A stretch of 55,672 bases of DNA from Lachnospiraceae bacterium (GCA_017634975.1 JAGBMJ010000014.1:1-55672), one strand, 5' to 3'; positions 25,788 to 34,852 are shown, numbered from the stretch's first letter. A program made the numbers and translations. Notes: a model not told the origin generated them from the letters alone.

Positions 25788-27347
25788 ATGAAGAATAAAA
25801 TCGCAAAGATCGTTACAACATTAGCAGTGGTGATAGGGGTTGGTTTTTCCGGGCTGGCTACGGTAGAAGCCGGTGAGGATAATTATACTTACACTTACGA
25901 TTACTGGGGAGACGTTCAGGAAAGCCCGGATGTGTATTCGGTTGCAAGAGTGTTTACCTATAAGGATCTTGGTATGGACTCGAATATCACCAATGCGGAA
26001 TCTCTGTTTGTGTATAAGGATCGCGTCTATGTATGTGATACCGGAAATAACCGTATCGTTGTCTTACGGCGCAGCGGTACCGACGATCTGGTATACGAGG
26101 ATGAGATCACCGCGATCAGGGGAACGGATGTCACTGCGCTGAGCGAACCATCGGATATTGCGATTTTGGAAACGCTGGAAGCGGATGAGCAGGGAAATGC
26201 GATCACCAAAGAGTATATGTTTATCTGTGACCGCGGAAACTCACGTATCGTCAAAGTGGATATGGATCTGAACTACATCCTGCAGTTCGACAAACCGGTC
26301 GACACGGCGATCACGGAAGACAGTGCGTTCAAGCCGGATAAGATCGTAGTTGATACGGCGGGACGTGTATACTGCTCCGCAAGCGGTATCAACAAAGGTC
26401 TTGTAAAATATGAGACAGACGGAGCGTTTTCCGGGTTTGTCGGAGCGACCCGTGTAGCTTATAACTTTACGGACTATATCTGGAAGAAGCTGGCATCGCA
26501 GGAACAGCGGGCCAAAATGGAATCCTTTGTTCCTACGGAATATGACAATGTGTATATGGATCGGGAGGGATTTATCTACGCATGTGCCGGCGGTATGGAC
26601 GAGGAAGATCTGAGAAGCGGGACCGTGGATGCCGTACGTAAGTTGAATATGCTGGGTACCGATATCCTGGTACGTAACGGGGCTTATTACGATGGCGAAT
26701 TCCCGGTATACGGTGACTTGTACTGGGGCGGCGGCGGCGGTGTCACAGGTCCGTCTTACTTTAAGGATGTGACGGTTCTGGATAATGATATCTATGTATG
26801 TCTGGATCAGAACCGCGGCAGACTGTTCGGTTATGATGATCAGGGCAGAATGGTATATGCGTTTGGCGGTACCGGTAATATGGAAGGTTATTTCCGTAAG
26901 CCGGTTTCCATCGAGCATATGGATAACGATCTGCTGGTGCTCGATCAGCTGGACTGCTCCATCACCATGTTTATCCCGACCGAGTACGGCAGTCTCATTT
27001 ATCAGGCAATGGATCAGTTTGATCACGGCGACTATGACGAAGCGCAGGCCAGCTGGGAACAGGTCAAGATGCTGAACGGTAACTATTCGCTGGCTTACAT
27101 CGGCATCGGACGTTCGCTTCTGCGGAAAGAAGAATATAAGGAAGCAATGCCTTATTTTGAGGCAAAATACGATGATGAGAATTATTCACGAGCTTTCCAG
27201 CAGTACAGAAAGCTGTGGATCCGGGAACATATCATTACCATTATTGTGATCATTCTTGCATTATTCCTGGTTCCTATGGCGATCGCCCGGGTATACCAGA
27301 TCAAAGAAGAGATCGATAATGCAGACATCTTTAAGCTAAGAAGATAG
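25788..27347 (+). CDS. NHL beta-propeller and TPR-like protein with C-terminal membrane anchor
   Basis: A 519-aa exported protein. The signal peptide is at 1-29 (ending TVEAGED). NHL-type repeats follow: NAESLFVYKDRVYVCDTGNN, YMFICDRGNSRIVKVD, KPDKIVVDTAGRVYCSASGI and IYVCLDQNRGRLFGYDDQGR. Residues about 400-475 look like two tetratricopeptide repeats (GDYDEAQASWEQV, then YKEAMPYFEAKY). A single helix (IITIIVIILALFLVPMAI) near the end leaves the propeller outside. It sits between a permease gene and a Yip1-family gene in the same operon. Its role is not known. A scaffold or sugar-polymer handling function is a guess from context. Confidence 0.8.
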   Translation: MKNKIAKIVTTLAVVIGVGFSGLATVEAGEDNYTYTYDYWGDVQESPDVYSVARVFTYKDLGMDSNITNAESLFVYKDRVYVCDTGNNRIVVLRRSGTDDLVYEDEITAIRGTDVTALSEPSDIAILETLEADEQGNAITKEYMFICDRGNSRIVKVDMDLNYILQFDKPVDTAITEDSAFKPDKIVVDTAGRVYCSASGINKGLVKYETDGAFSGFVGATRVAYNFTDYIWKKLASQEQRAKMESFVPTEYDNVYMDREGFIYACAGGMDEEDLRSGTVDAVRKLNMLGTDILVRNGAYYDGEFPVYGDLYWGGGGGVTGPSYFKDVTVLDNDIYVCLDQNRGRLFGYDDQGRMVYAFGGTGNMEGYFRKPVSIEHMDNDLLVLDQLDCSITMFIPTEYGSLIYQAMDQFDHGDYDEAQASWEQVKMLNGNYSLAYIGIGRSLLRKEEYKEAMPYFEAKYDDENYSRAFQQYRKLWIREHIITIIVIILALFLVPMAIARVYQIKEEIDNADIFKLRR

Positions 27348-27354
27348 TTTGTAA

Positions 27355-27494
27355 CAATTCAGAATGACGCGAGGGTGAGCTTGCGAATCCCGAGTTATAC
27401 GGCAATTTGTCCATCGACGGAGTCGATTTTGCATGGACAAATTGCGTATCAATCAGAAACGCAAAGCGATTCTGAATTGATACGGTAATTTTTT
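27355..27494 (+). promoter_or_regulatory. structured intergenic element with mutually exclusive hairpins
   Basis: Arm P (CAATTCAGAAT, 27355-27365) is the exact complement of ATTCTGAATTG (27469-27479). Arm Q (GTATCAAT.AGAA, 27446-27458) can also pair with the overlapping segment TTCTG.ATTGATAC (27470-27483). Between them is a separate hairpin, CAATTTGTCCAT (27403-27414) with ATGGACAAATTG (27433-27444), enclosing CGAC-GGA-GTCG. Six T follow at 27489-27494, so the Q pairing resembles a terminator and the P pairing an antiterminator. It lies directly before the ribosome binding site of the Yip1 gene. Confidence 0.45.
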
Positions 27495-27514
27495 AGAAGG
27501 TAGAGGAGCAGGGT

Positions 27515-28204
27515 ATGGCCAGAGCCTATCAAAAAGAGGAAAGTAAAGAAGTAAAAAGAGAGAGAAGAGCACAGAATTTTGCACGCTACCTAGCCTCTCT
27601 GAAATTTGGATTCTATTGCATGACGCATCCGATCGACGGTTTCTGGAAGCTGACGCATGAAAAGAGAGGATCGGTCGGGGCGGCTACAACAATCCTGTTT
27701 TTCACGATCCTCGTCAGGATCCTGAAGCTGCGCTATACAAGTTTTATGTTCCTGCAGGTCTACTGGGAAGATATAAACATATTCCTGTATATCGCAAGTA
27801 TCCTTTTCCCGCTGGCATTGTGGGTGGTCGGTAACTGGGCGCTCACCACATTGTTTGACGGTAAAGGACGACTGAAGGATGTTTATATGGGAACTTGTTA
27901 CGGTATGCTTCCTTATCCGGTGATCCAGTTTCCGTTGATGGTCGCCAGCAATTTTGTGACGATCGAAGAAGGTCAGTTTTATCAGGTACTCAGTGTGTTA
28001 TCACTGATCCTGTGTCTGTTATTGATCGTGAATGGTCTTGCACAGGTGCATGCATTCTCACCGGGCAAGAACCTGCTGTTTACGGTAGCCTCTCTGTTCG
28101 CGATGCTGGTTATGGTCTTCATCCTGATGATCTTCTTCAGTATGATCTCCCAGGGTGTAGCATATTTCATCTCGATCGGCAGAGAGCTGATGTTCAGAAT
28201 CTAA
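27515..28204 (+). CDS. Yip1-family integral membrane protein
   Basis: A 229-aa membrane protein with a basic N-terminus, a short segment FYCMTHPIDGFWKLTHEKRG typical of bacterial Yip1-domain proteins, and five or six hydrophobic spans (TILFFTILVRIL, IFLYIASILFPLALWVVGNW, VLSLILCLLLIVNGLAQ, LLFTVASLFAMLVMVFILMI). The segment TLFDGKGRLKDVYMGTCYGM matches the family. Its function is unknown. It is found between NHL and DUF5696 genes in sugar-uptake operons of Firmicutes, as here. Confidence 0.8.
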   Translation: MARAYQKEESKEVKRERRAQNFARYLASLKFGFYCMTHPIDGFWKLTHEKRGSVGAATTILFFTILVRILKLRYTSFMFLQVYWEDINIFLYIASILFPLALWVVGNWALTTLFDGKGRLKDVYMGTCYGMLPYPVIQFPLMVASNFVTIEEGQFYQVLSVLSLILCLLLIVNGLAQVHAFSPGKNLLFTVASLFAMLVMVFILMIFFSMISQGVAYFISIGRELMFRI

Positions 28205-28246
28205 ATTCAGAAAAGTCGGGTTTATCTCGGAAACAGGAGTTACTTT

Positions 28247-31066
28247 ATGGCTAAAGAGATCAAAGAAAAAGAGATCAAAGAAGAAAAGAAAACAAAGCCG
28301 CAGGTGAAGCCGGAAGCGGAAAGAGAAGCTGCAAAAGAAGCTGCTGAAAAGGCAAAAAAAGAAGAAGCGGCGAAAGCCGAAGCTCTGAAAAAAGAGGCTG
28401 TGAAAGCAGATGCTCCGAAAAAGGAAGCTTCCGCAAAGTCTGAGAAGGCTCCGAAAGCTCCAAAAGCTCCGAAAAGAAGGAAGAGCATCGAAGCGCAGAC
28501 GGAACGCAAAAAAGCGGTCATAGACTTTTTAAAGAGCCTGATCGTTCCTCTGGTCTTTTGTGCGATCATCGGTGCTTTTGTCTATTTCGTTATGCATTTC
28601 GTCAATCCTGCAGTAGTGACGGAACCGGTGGCACCTTATGGTTTTGACGGACAGGAAGATCCTTTGGTGATGGAGACGGACGAGCTGCTCTTTACGATGG
28701 ATCCGACGACGACGTTTTTTACGGTGACACATAAAGCGACCGGCAAGGTATGGTCCTCCTACATTGAGGATGCGAACACCGACAGCAAAGCTCTGAAGAA
28801 TGAAAAAGGCAAGATGCAGTCCAACGTACTGCTCAGTTACGCAGTGACCACCGGTCTGGAGACAGTATACGACAGCAAGACCTTCAGTGTGGATAACGGT
28901 GTGTACTCTGTAGAGCAGGGAGAAGACGGAAGCATTAAGCTGTTCTATTCCCTGGGTAATATCGAGCGGGAATATCAGATCCCGACTGTCATCCGTGTAT
29001 CCGACATGGATGCACTGAAAGCGCAGCTGGACAACAAGACGGCTGATCTGGTAAGAGACGTATACAAGAAATATGATATCAATAACTTAAAGCCCAGCGA
29101 TAATAAGGAAGAACTGCTGGAGAACTATCCGATCCTGGCAACCGAGCCGATCTATGTACTCCGTGATAACACGAAGGAAAACAGAAAAGTACAGCTGGAG
29201 AATGCCTTTGCGGATATCTACAGCTACGAACAGTATCTGGCAGACAAAGAACTGAATAATTCCAGTAAGACTTCCGAAAATCCGGTATTTAACCTGGAGA
29301 TGGATTTCCGGCTGGAAGGCGGCGATATGGTCGTGGAGATCCCGTTCGATTCCATCGAATACGATCCTTCCACACCGGTGTATAACGTGACTCCGCTTCC
29401 GTATTTCGGAGCAGGCTCGAAGACGGATACCGGTTTCCTCTTCGTTCCCGAAGGCGGCGGTGCGCTGATCAACTACAACAACGGCAAGACCGCACAGAGT
29501 GATTACTATGCAAACGTATACGGCTGGGATATGGATGTCCGCAGAGAATACGTGATCCATAATACCAGAGCATATTTCAATGTATTCGGTCAGTCCTGCG
29601 GCAATGATTCCTACATCTGCATTATGGAAGACGGTTCCTCGTATGCATCCGTAAAGGCTTTTGTCAGCGGCAGGACCAACGATTACAACTATGTGGATGC
29701 AATGTATCAGCTGTGTACCAGAGAGCAGTACGATATCTCCGATCTGGCAAACTCGGATGTATATGCATATCTTCCGCAGCTGCCGGCAGGTGAAAAGATC
29801 GTACAGCGCTATCGTTTCGTAGACAGCAGTGATTATGTGGATATGGCGTATGCTTACCGCGATTATCTTGAGAATAAGTATGGCGATTACATGTCCTTAA
29901 ATTCCGACAAGAACGCTCCGGTTTCCGTAGAGATGCTGGGTGCGGTAGATAAGGTACAGCAGGTTCTGGGCGTACCGGTTTCCAGACCCCTTAAGCTGAC
30001 CAGTTTTAAGGAAGCACAGACGATCATTGAAGATCTGGATGCACAGAATATCGGAACCCTTTCCGTGAAGCTGGTAGGCTGGTGCAACGGCGGTGTACAG
30101 CAGAAGATCCTAAATAATGTCAAGCTTGTCCGTGCCATGGGTTCGGCAAAGGATCTGAACAACTTAAGCAGTATGTCGGAAACTTTGGGTGTGAACCTGT
30201 ATCTGAACGGCATCACCCAGTACGAACATGACAGCGATATCTTTGACGGTTTCAATTCTTACCGCGATGCGGCAAGACTGCTGACCAGGGAACGTGCAGA
30301 GCTTTATAACTACAGCCATGTGACCTACGAGGCAAGAGAAGGCTTCAAGAGTTATTATCTGCTGCATACCACGCTGGCGATGAAGATGGCGGATAATCTG
30401 GTCGCTGCGGCAGGTCAGTATAAGACCGGCGTATCCTTTGAGGATCTCGGCATGGATCTGTCTTCAGACTTCTATCGCAAGGAAACACACAGCAGAGAAA
30501 ATGTGAAGGCTTTGCAGTGCGGTCTGCTTCAGAGTCTGGATGACAAGAAGGTTATGATCAATATGGGGAACGATTACGCGATCCCGTATGTGGATATGGT
30601 GACCAATATGGATCTGAGGGGCAGCGGCTACACCGTACTGGATGCGGAAGTACCGTTCTATCAGATCGCGGTACACGGATATATCGATTATACCGGTGCT
30701 CCGATCAACATCTGCGGAGATGATGTGGAAGAACTGCTCAGCTGTGCGGAATACGGTGCGGGCCTGAACTTCACCCTGATGAGTGAGAATGCATTCGTAC
30801 TGCAGAAGACGCTTTATCCGGAATACTACGGATGTGAATATGCAGCCTGGAGAGACCGGATGATCGAGATCTGCCAGAGGTACAACCGCGAACTCGGACA
30901 TACCTTTGATCAGGAGATGACAGATCACGAGATCCTGAATGATTATGTCCGCTCCACGACCTATGCAGACGGTACCACGGTGTATGTAAATTACAGTTTT
31001 GCAGACGAATATACGGCGGAAGACGGTACGGTTGTTCCGGTAAGGAACTATGTTGTTGTGAAATGA
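28247..31066 (+). CDS. DUF5696-type membrane-anchored extracellular protein
   Basis: A 939-aa protein. The first 85 residues are a cytoplasmic Lys/Glu/Ala-rich tail with repeated KKEA/APKAPK words. One transmembrane helix (IVPLVFCAIIGAFVYFVMHF, about 92-113) follows, and the remaining 820 residues are outside. The ectodomain begins with a beta-rich part (TMDPTTTFFTVTHKATGKVW, then FVPEGGGALINYNNGKT) and continues with an alpha/beta region resembling a glycosidase barrel (LVGWCNGGVQQKIL, NLYLNGITQYEHDSD, TYEAREGFKSYYLLHTTLAM). This fits the DUF5696 family that accompanies such transporters. I cannot identify catalytic residues with confidence, so an uncharacterised glycoside hydrolase-like role is a hypothesis. 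Confidence 0.75.
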   Translation: MAKEIKEKEIKEEKKTKPQVKPEAEREAAKEAAEKAKKEEAAKAEALKKEAVKADAPKKEASAKSEKAPKAPKAPKRRKSIEAQTERKKAVIDFLKSLIVPLVFCAIIGAFVYFVMHFVNPAVVTEPVAPYGFDGQEDPLVMETDELLFTMDPTTTFFTVTHKATGKVWSSYIEDANTDSKALKNEKGKMQSNVLLSYAVTTGLETVYDSKTFSVDNGVYSVEQGEDGSIKLFYSLGNIEREYQIPTVIRVSDMDALKAQLDNKTADLVRDVYKKYDINNLKPSDNKEELLENYPILATEPIYVLRDNTKENRKVQLENAFADIYSYEQYLADKELNNSSKTSENPVFNLEMDFRLEGGDMVVEIPFDSIEYDPSTPVYNVTPLPYFGAGSKTDTGFLFVPEGGGALINYNNGKTAQSDYYANVYGWDMDVRREYVIHNTRAYFNVFGQSCGNDSYICIMEDGSSYASVKAFVSGRTNDYNYVDAMYQLCTREQYDISDLANSDVYAYLPQLPAGEKIVQRYRFVDSSDYVDMAYAYRDYLENKYGDYMSLNSDKNAPVSVEMLGAVDKVQQVLGVPVSRPLKLTSFKEAQTIIEDLDAQNIGTLSVKLVGWCNGGVQQKILNNVKLVRAMGSAKDLNNLSSMSETLGVNLYLNGITQYEHDSDIFDGFNSYRDAARLLTRERAELYNYSHVTYEAREGFKSYYLLHTTLAMKMADNLVAAAGQYKTGVSFEDLGMDLSSDFYRKETHSRENVKALQCGLLQSLDDKKVMINMGNDYAIPYVDMVTNMDLRGSGYTVLDAEVPFYQIAVHGYIDYTGAPINICGDDVEELLSCAEYGAGLNFTLMSENAFVLQKTLYPEYYGCEYAAWRDRMIEICQRYNRELGHTFDQEMTDHEILNDYVRSTTYADGTTVYVNYSFADEYTAEDGTVVPVRNYVVVK

Positions 31067-31083
31067 TCCGCAACCTTACAAGT

Positions 31084-31115
31084 TTGGCTTCTCCCGGGGA
31101 GGCTGACGGATGAGG
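31084..31115. repeat. shortened, inverted copy of the REP-like element
   Basis: TTGGCTTCTCCCGGGGAGG followed by CTGACGGATGAGG reads on the minus strand as CCTCATCCGTCAG, CCTCCCC and GGGAGAAGCCAA. This is the family at 3821 and 5944 with the middle hairpin lost. It lies between the DUF5696 gene and the second permease pair. Confidence 0.5.
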
Positions 31116-31154
31116 AGTTAAGCAGTAATTTTCTTGAAAGGAAAGGCAGAGTTC

Positions 31155-32066
31155 ATGGAAAAGAAAAAGAAGCATAAGCTGGTAGGCTTGGAAAAAAGAA
31201 AGGCGATCGCGGGGTATTGTTTTATCGCTCCGTTTATCATTGGTTTTCTGATCTTTATGATCCGACCGTTTTTCCAGTCGCTGTATATGAGTTTTACCAA
31301 TGTAGAGCTGGGAGCCGGCAAGTTTGATATGATCTGGAGCGGTCTGGAGAACTATTATTTCTCCTTCCGGAAGGATCCGGATTATGTGCAGCTTCTGACA
31401 ACGGAGCTTCTGCGAATGGTGCTGTATTCCTTTGCGATCATCGTATTCAGCTTTTTCGTATCCCTGATCCTGAACCAGAAGTTTCACGGAAGAGCGCTGG
31501 TACGTGCGGTATTCTTCCTTCCGGTGATCCTTTCCTCCGGTGTAATGCTTGGTCTGGAATCCAATAACCAGCTGGTAGCCAGCCTTCAGCAGACGGTAGA
31601 AGAAGCAACGGTGGGTATCAACGTTACCGATGGTCTGAAAACGATCCTGACGACGGCCGGTGTCGGTACCAGAGCCTTTGAATGGGTATTCGAAGTGATC
31701 GACAACATCTATGATGTGGCGCTGGCTTCCGGTATCCAGATCATCATCTTCCTGTCCGGTCTGCAGACGATCCCTAGGAGTATGTATGAAGCAGCAGATA
31801 TCGAGGGCTGTACCGCGTGGGAAAGTCTCTGGAAAGTCACCTTCCCGATGATCAGCTCCCTGTTCCTCGTAAACTGGGTGTATACGGTAGTTGATTTCTG
31901 TATGCGATCGGATAATGAGGTCATTGACAAGATCCAGAAGATCATGATCGAGCAGCAGAATTACGGTGCGGCATCTGCTATGACCTGGATCTATTTCCTG
32001 ATCGTTATCGCCTTTGTGGGTGTTACTTCATTAGCTATTTCGAAAGGGGTATATTACGGTGATTAA
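31155..32066 (+). CDS. MalF-like sugar ABC transporter permease (second pair)
   Basis: A 303-aa membrane protein from ATG 31155, which has AAAGGAAAGG in front (an in-frame TTG at 31134 is less likely). Basic N-terminus, first span AIAGYCFIAPFIIGFLIFMI, then about five more spans. The EAA loop is EAADIEGCTAWESLWKVTFP. It is only distantly similar to the first MalF-like gene, so it is probably not a recent duplicate. It overlaps the next gene by 8 bp. Confidence 0.92.
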   Translation: MEKKKKHKLVGLEKRKAIAGYCFIAPFIIGFLIFMIRPFFQSLYMSFTNVELGAGKFDMIWSGLENYYFSFRKDPDYVQLLTTELLRMVLYSFAIIVFSFFVSLILNQKFHGRALVRAVFFLPVILSSGVMLGLESNNQLVASLQQTVEEATVGINVTDGLKTILTTAGVGTRAFEWVFEVIDNIYDVALASGIQIIIFLSGLQTIPRSMYEAADIEGCTAWESLWKVTFPMISSLFLVNWVYTVVDFCMRSDNEVIDKIQKIMIEQQNYGAASAMTWIYFLIVIAFVGVTSLAISKGVYYGD

Positions 32067-33060
32067 TGTAGATATCAAAAAAGACACATTTTGGGACAGA
32101 AATAAAAAGTCCGGCGGATATCTGTTTCGGAAAAAGGCTACGGAGGTTACGGTCAGCATCTGCAGATTTATCCTGCTGTTCGGTCTGTGCTTTTTGATCC
32201 TGCAGCCGGTACTGAATAAGATCTCCGTCAGCTTTATGACCGAGGAAGATCTGTTCGATCCGATCGTTATTTCAATCCCGGTTCATTTTACGTCGGCGAA
32301 CTATACGCTTGCTGCCGAGATCATGAATTACAAGCAGGGATTTATCAACTCCCTGGTGATCTCCCTGACGACATCGCTGGTGCAGATCGCGATGTGTACA
32401 CTGGTCGGTTACGGCTTTGCGCGGTTCAAGTTTCCGCTGAAGAAACTGTGGTTTGCATTCGTGATGCTGGTGATCGTGATCCCGCCGCAGGTCATTTCCA
32501 ACTCCCTGTTTTTGAGCTTCCGTTTCTTTGATATCCTGGGTATCGTGAAGCTGCTCAACCACGGTGAGGCACTCAACCTGCGTGGTTCCATCATTCCGTA
32601 TTACCTGATGTGTTTCGGATGTATGGGTCTGAAGGATGGTCTGTATATTTATATGATCCGCCAGTTCTTCCGTAATATTCCGGTGGATATGGAAGAAGCG
32701 GCTTATGTAGACGGCTGCGGTATGTTCCGTACGTTTGTAACGATCATGCTTCCGGAAGCAAAACCGATCATTACATCCTGCTTCCTGTTCTCCTTTGTAT
32801 GGCAGTGGACGGACGGTTTTTACTCCAGAATGTTCCTGGGAACCACGACGCTGGTAAGTACGAGCATCTCCCGTATCGTAGACTCCCTTGCGGCCTATAT
32901 GCAGCGTATTCTGGGTGTTACGGTGACAATCTCCCAGGCCTATTCCAACTGTATCCTTTCTACCGGTACACTGATGGTAGTAGGACCGGTCCTGATCCTG
33001 TATCTGTTCGCACAGAGACAGTTTGTGGAGAGTATTTCTTCTTCCGGTATTAAGATGTAA
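32059..33060 (+). CDS. MalG-like sugar ABC transporter permease (second pair)
   Basis: A 333-aa membrane protein starting at GTG 32059 inside the end of the previous gene, with AAAGGGG at 32044-32050 as ribosome binding site. About six spans. The EAA loop is EAAYVDGCGMFRTFVTIMLP and the C-terminus is FVESISSSGIKM, the S.GIK end of this family. It makes the second heterodimeric channel of the cluster with its partner. No ATPase gene accompanies it. Confidence 0.9.
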   Translation: MINVDIKKDTFWDRNKKSGGYLFRKKATEVTVSICRFILLFGLCFLILQPVLNKISVSFMTEEDLFDPIVISIPVHFTSANYTLAAEIMNYKQGFINSLVISLTTSLVQIAMCTLVGYGFARFKFPLKKLWFAFVMLVIVIPPQVISNSLFLSFRFFDILGIVKLLNHGEALNLRGSIIPYYLMCFGCMGLKDGLYIYMIRQFFRNIPVDMEEAAYVDGCGMFRTFVTIMLPEAKPIITSCFLFSFVWQWTDGFYSRMFLGTTTLVSTSISRIVDSLAAYMQRILGVTVTISQAYSNCILSTGTLMVVGPVLILYLFAQRQFVESISSSGIKM

Positions 33061-33085
33061 AAAAGTGTTGTATTTTTATAAAATG

Positions 33086-33094
33086 TGGTATAAT
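33086..33094 (+). promoter_or_regulatory. extended -10 promoter element before binding protein 2
   Basis: TGG-TATAAT (TATAAT at 33089-33094) is an extended -10 site. The -35 is poor (TTGTAT with 15 bp or TGTTGT with 17 bp). It lies in a 144-bp gap that also holds an imperfect hairpin (GGCACGCG...CGTGTGGC, about 33103-33130), so the binding-protein gene can be transcribed on its own at a higher level. Confidence 0.45.
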
Positions 33095-33204
33095 CTTCAT
33101 GTTGGCACGCGTATATGGGAACGTGTGGCAGCAGGGAGGTAAAGCAGGGGCCGGCAGGTCTCTGTAAAAACAATAAATCTTCATAAACAATTAAGGAGGA
33201 ATGT

Positions 33205-34701
33205 ATGAGAAGGAAATTACTGAATTCAAAGGCAATGCCGATCATTATGGCAGCTTCCATGGCGATGAGCCTGGCAGCATGCGGTCCGGCGTCCAATCCG
33301 CCTGCACAGGCTGATCCGACTACGGCTCCGACCGAAGCTCCTACGGAGGCTCCGTCTACCGGTACAGAACCGACGGAAGCTCCTGCAGAGTCTTCCGATC
33401 CGTATCCGGTGATCACGGATGCTGACGGCAATCCGATCGATCTGGGCGGCATCGAGATCACGATCCGTGACTGGTGGACCAATCCGGACGATCTGCTTCC
33501 GGAAAATGCAAAGAACGACTTTGATGAGGAAGTTGCAAACTATCGTGTATGGGCTCAGGAGAAGTACAACTTCAAGATGACCCAGACCGCGATCTCTGAC
33601 TGGGGCAGCACACCGACCGATTTCGTAGATTACGTTACATCCGGTGGTGATGACAACAACTACATCTGGATCGTAAGAGATGATCCGGCGATCGCTCAGG
33701 CTATGGCTACCGGTCTTATGTATGACCTTTCTACACTGGACTGCCTGGACTTCACACAGCCGAAGTTCACCAGCAACCTGCTGCACAAGCAGTACACCTA
33801 CAAGGGTGGCATCTACGCTATGTACACCGGTCTTTCCGAGCCGCGTGACGGTCTGTTCATCAATGAGACACTGTTGAACGACAATAACATTGATCCGGAT
33901 ACCATCTATGATATGCAGGCAGACGGCACTTGGACATGGGATAAGTTCACAGAGATCATGGACAAGATCCAGCAGGATACCGACAACGACGGTACCAATG
34001 ATATCTGGGGCTTCACCGGTAACACCGGTTCCTTCACCGCAGACTGTGTATACAGCAACGGCGGCGAGTTCATCGGTTCCGACTCCAACGGTTATGTTTA
34101 CAAGCTGGAAGATCCTAAGACCGTAGAAGGTCTGGAGTTCTCCGCAAAGGTTCAGACAGATTACTACATGCCGAGACCGGAAGATGCTGAGTGGGATTAC
34201 TACAAGCAGGAGTTCCTGAACGGTACAGTTGCATTCTGCTGCGATGGTTTCTATGCAGGCTGCTCCGGTTCCTACTTTGAGACAACCGATTTCGATATGG
34301 GCTTCGTTATGATGCCGGCTGGTCCGCAGGGCAAGATGGTGAACTGCTGGTCCAACAACCCGGTTGCAATCCCGGGCTGCTATGATGCAGATACCGCTTG
34401 GAAGCTGGCTATGGCTTACAACATCTGGACAGAGGATGTTCCGGGCTACGAAGATTACAACGGCCAGGTATCCCGTGCACGTTCCGGTAACATCAGCGCT
34501 CGTGGCTGTGATGAGACCGTTCCTATGATGTGCGAGATGGAGCATGGCTGCATCGCTTACACCGGTATGGTTCCGGGACTGGAAGCAGGCCCGACCCTGA
34601 TCTGGAACATCGGACCTGGTGCAGATGTATCTGCAGCAATCGATGGTGCGGCTGAATCCTGGAAGACCTACATCAATGATGCAAACAAGGGTGGAAACTA
34701 A
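33205..34701 (+). CDS. extracellular solute-binding lipoprotein of the second importer
   Basis: A 498-aa family 1 sugar-binding lipoprotein. The signal peptide ends in lipobox SLAAC, followed by a Pro/Thr/Glu-rich tether made of repeated TEAPTEAP words (about 30-65). The binding domain has ITIRDWWTNPDD, EKYNFKMTQTAISDW, VTSGGDDNNYIWIVRDDPAI and WTWDKFTEIMDKIQQDTDND, the last resembling acidic calcium-binding loops (DTDNDGTNDIWG). AAGGAGG lies just before the start. It closes the cluster, ends in a strong terminator and probably works with the permeases directly upstream. Codon choice is the most biased of its neighbours, suggesting high expression. Confidence 0.9.
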   Translation: MRRKLLNSKAMPIIMAASMAMSLAACGPASNPPAQADPTTAPTEAPTEAPSTGTEPTEAPAESSDPYPVITDADGNPIDLGGIEITIRDWWTNPDDLLPENAKNDFDEEVANYRVWAQEKYNFKMTQTAISDWGSTPTDFVDYVTSGGDDNNYIWIVRDDPAIAQAMATGLMYDLSTLDCLDFTQPKFTSNLLHKQYTYKGGIYAMYTGLSEPRDGLFINETLLNDNNIDPDTIYDMQADGTWTWDKFTEIMDKIQQDTDNDGTNDIWGFTGNTGSFTADCVYSNGGEFIGSDSNGYVYKLEDPKTVEGLEFSAKVQTDYYMPRPEDAEWDYYKQEFLNGTVAFCCDGFYAGCSGSYFETTDFDMGFVMMPAGPQGKMVNCWSNNPVAIPGCYDADTAWKLAMAYNIWTEDVPGYEDYNGQVSRARSGNISARGCDETVPMMCEMEHGCIAYTGMVPGLEAGPTLIWNIGPGADVSAAIDGAAESWKTYINDANKGGN

Positions 34702-34736
34702 TTCCGAACGGCTGCATAATGTGATTAAATAAGAAA

Positions 34737-34767
34737 GAGGCTGTATCTTACGGTGCAGCCTCTTTTT
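34737..34767 (+). terminator. intrinsic terminator of the sugar-uptake operon
   Basis: GAGGCTG (34737-34743) pairs with CAGCCTC (34756-34762), followed by five T. It is 35 bp after the binding-protein stop codon. Confidence 0.8.
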
Positions 34768-34778
34768 CTCCATAGATA

Positions 34779-34826
34779 GTTGCTTACGCAACCGCGCTCA
34801 GCGCAAGAGTTCCGCAAGCGGAACTC
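34779..34826. repeat. three consecutive short hairpins
   Basis: GTTGC-TTAC-GCAAC (34779-34792), GCGC-TCA-GCGC (34794-34804) and GAGTTCCGC-AA-GCGGAACTC (34807-34826) follow one another in the gap before the U32-like gene. They may be a structured leader or a decayed repeat cluster. Confidence 0.5.
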
Positions 34827-34852
34827 CATCTTGATTAGTTAAAGGAGTAAGC

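Noticed and set aside
33226-34791. A 521-codon minus-strand open frame
   Set aside because: It is the exact antisense shadow of the strongly codon-biased solute-binding protein gene and has no family-like motifs.
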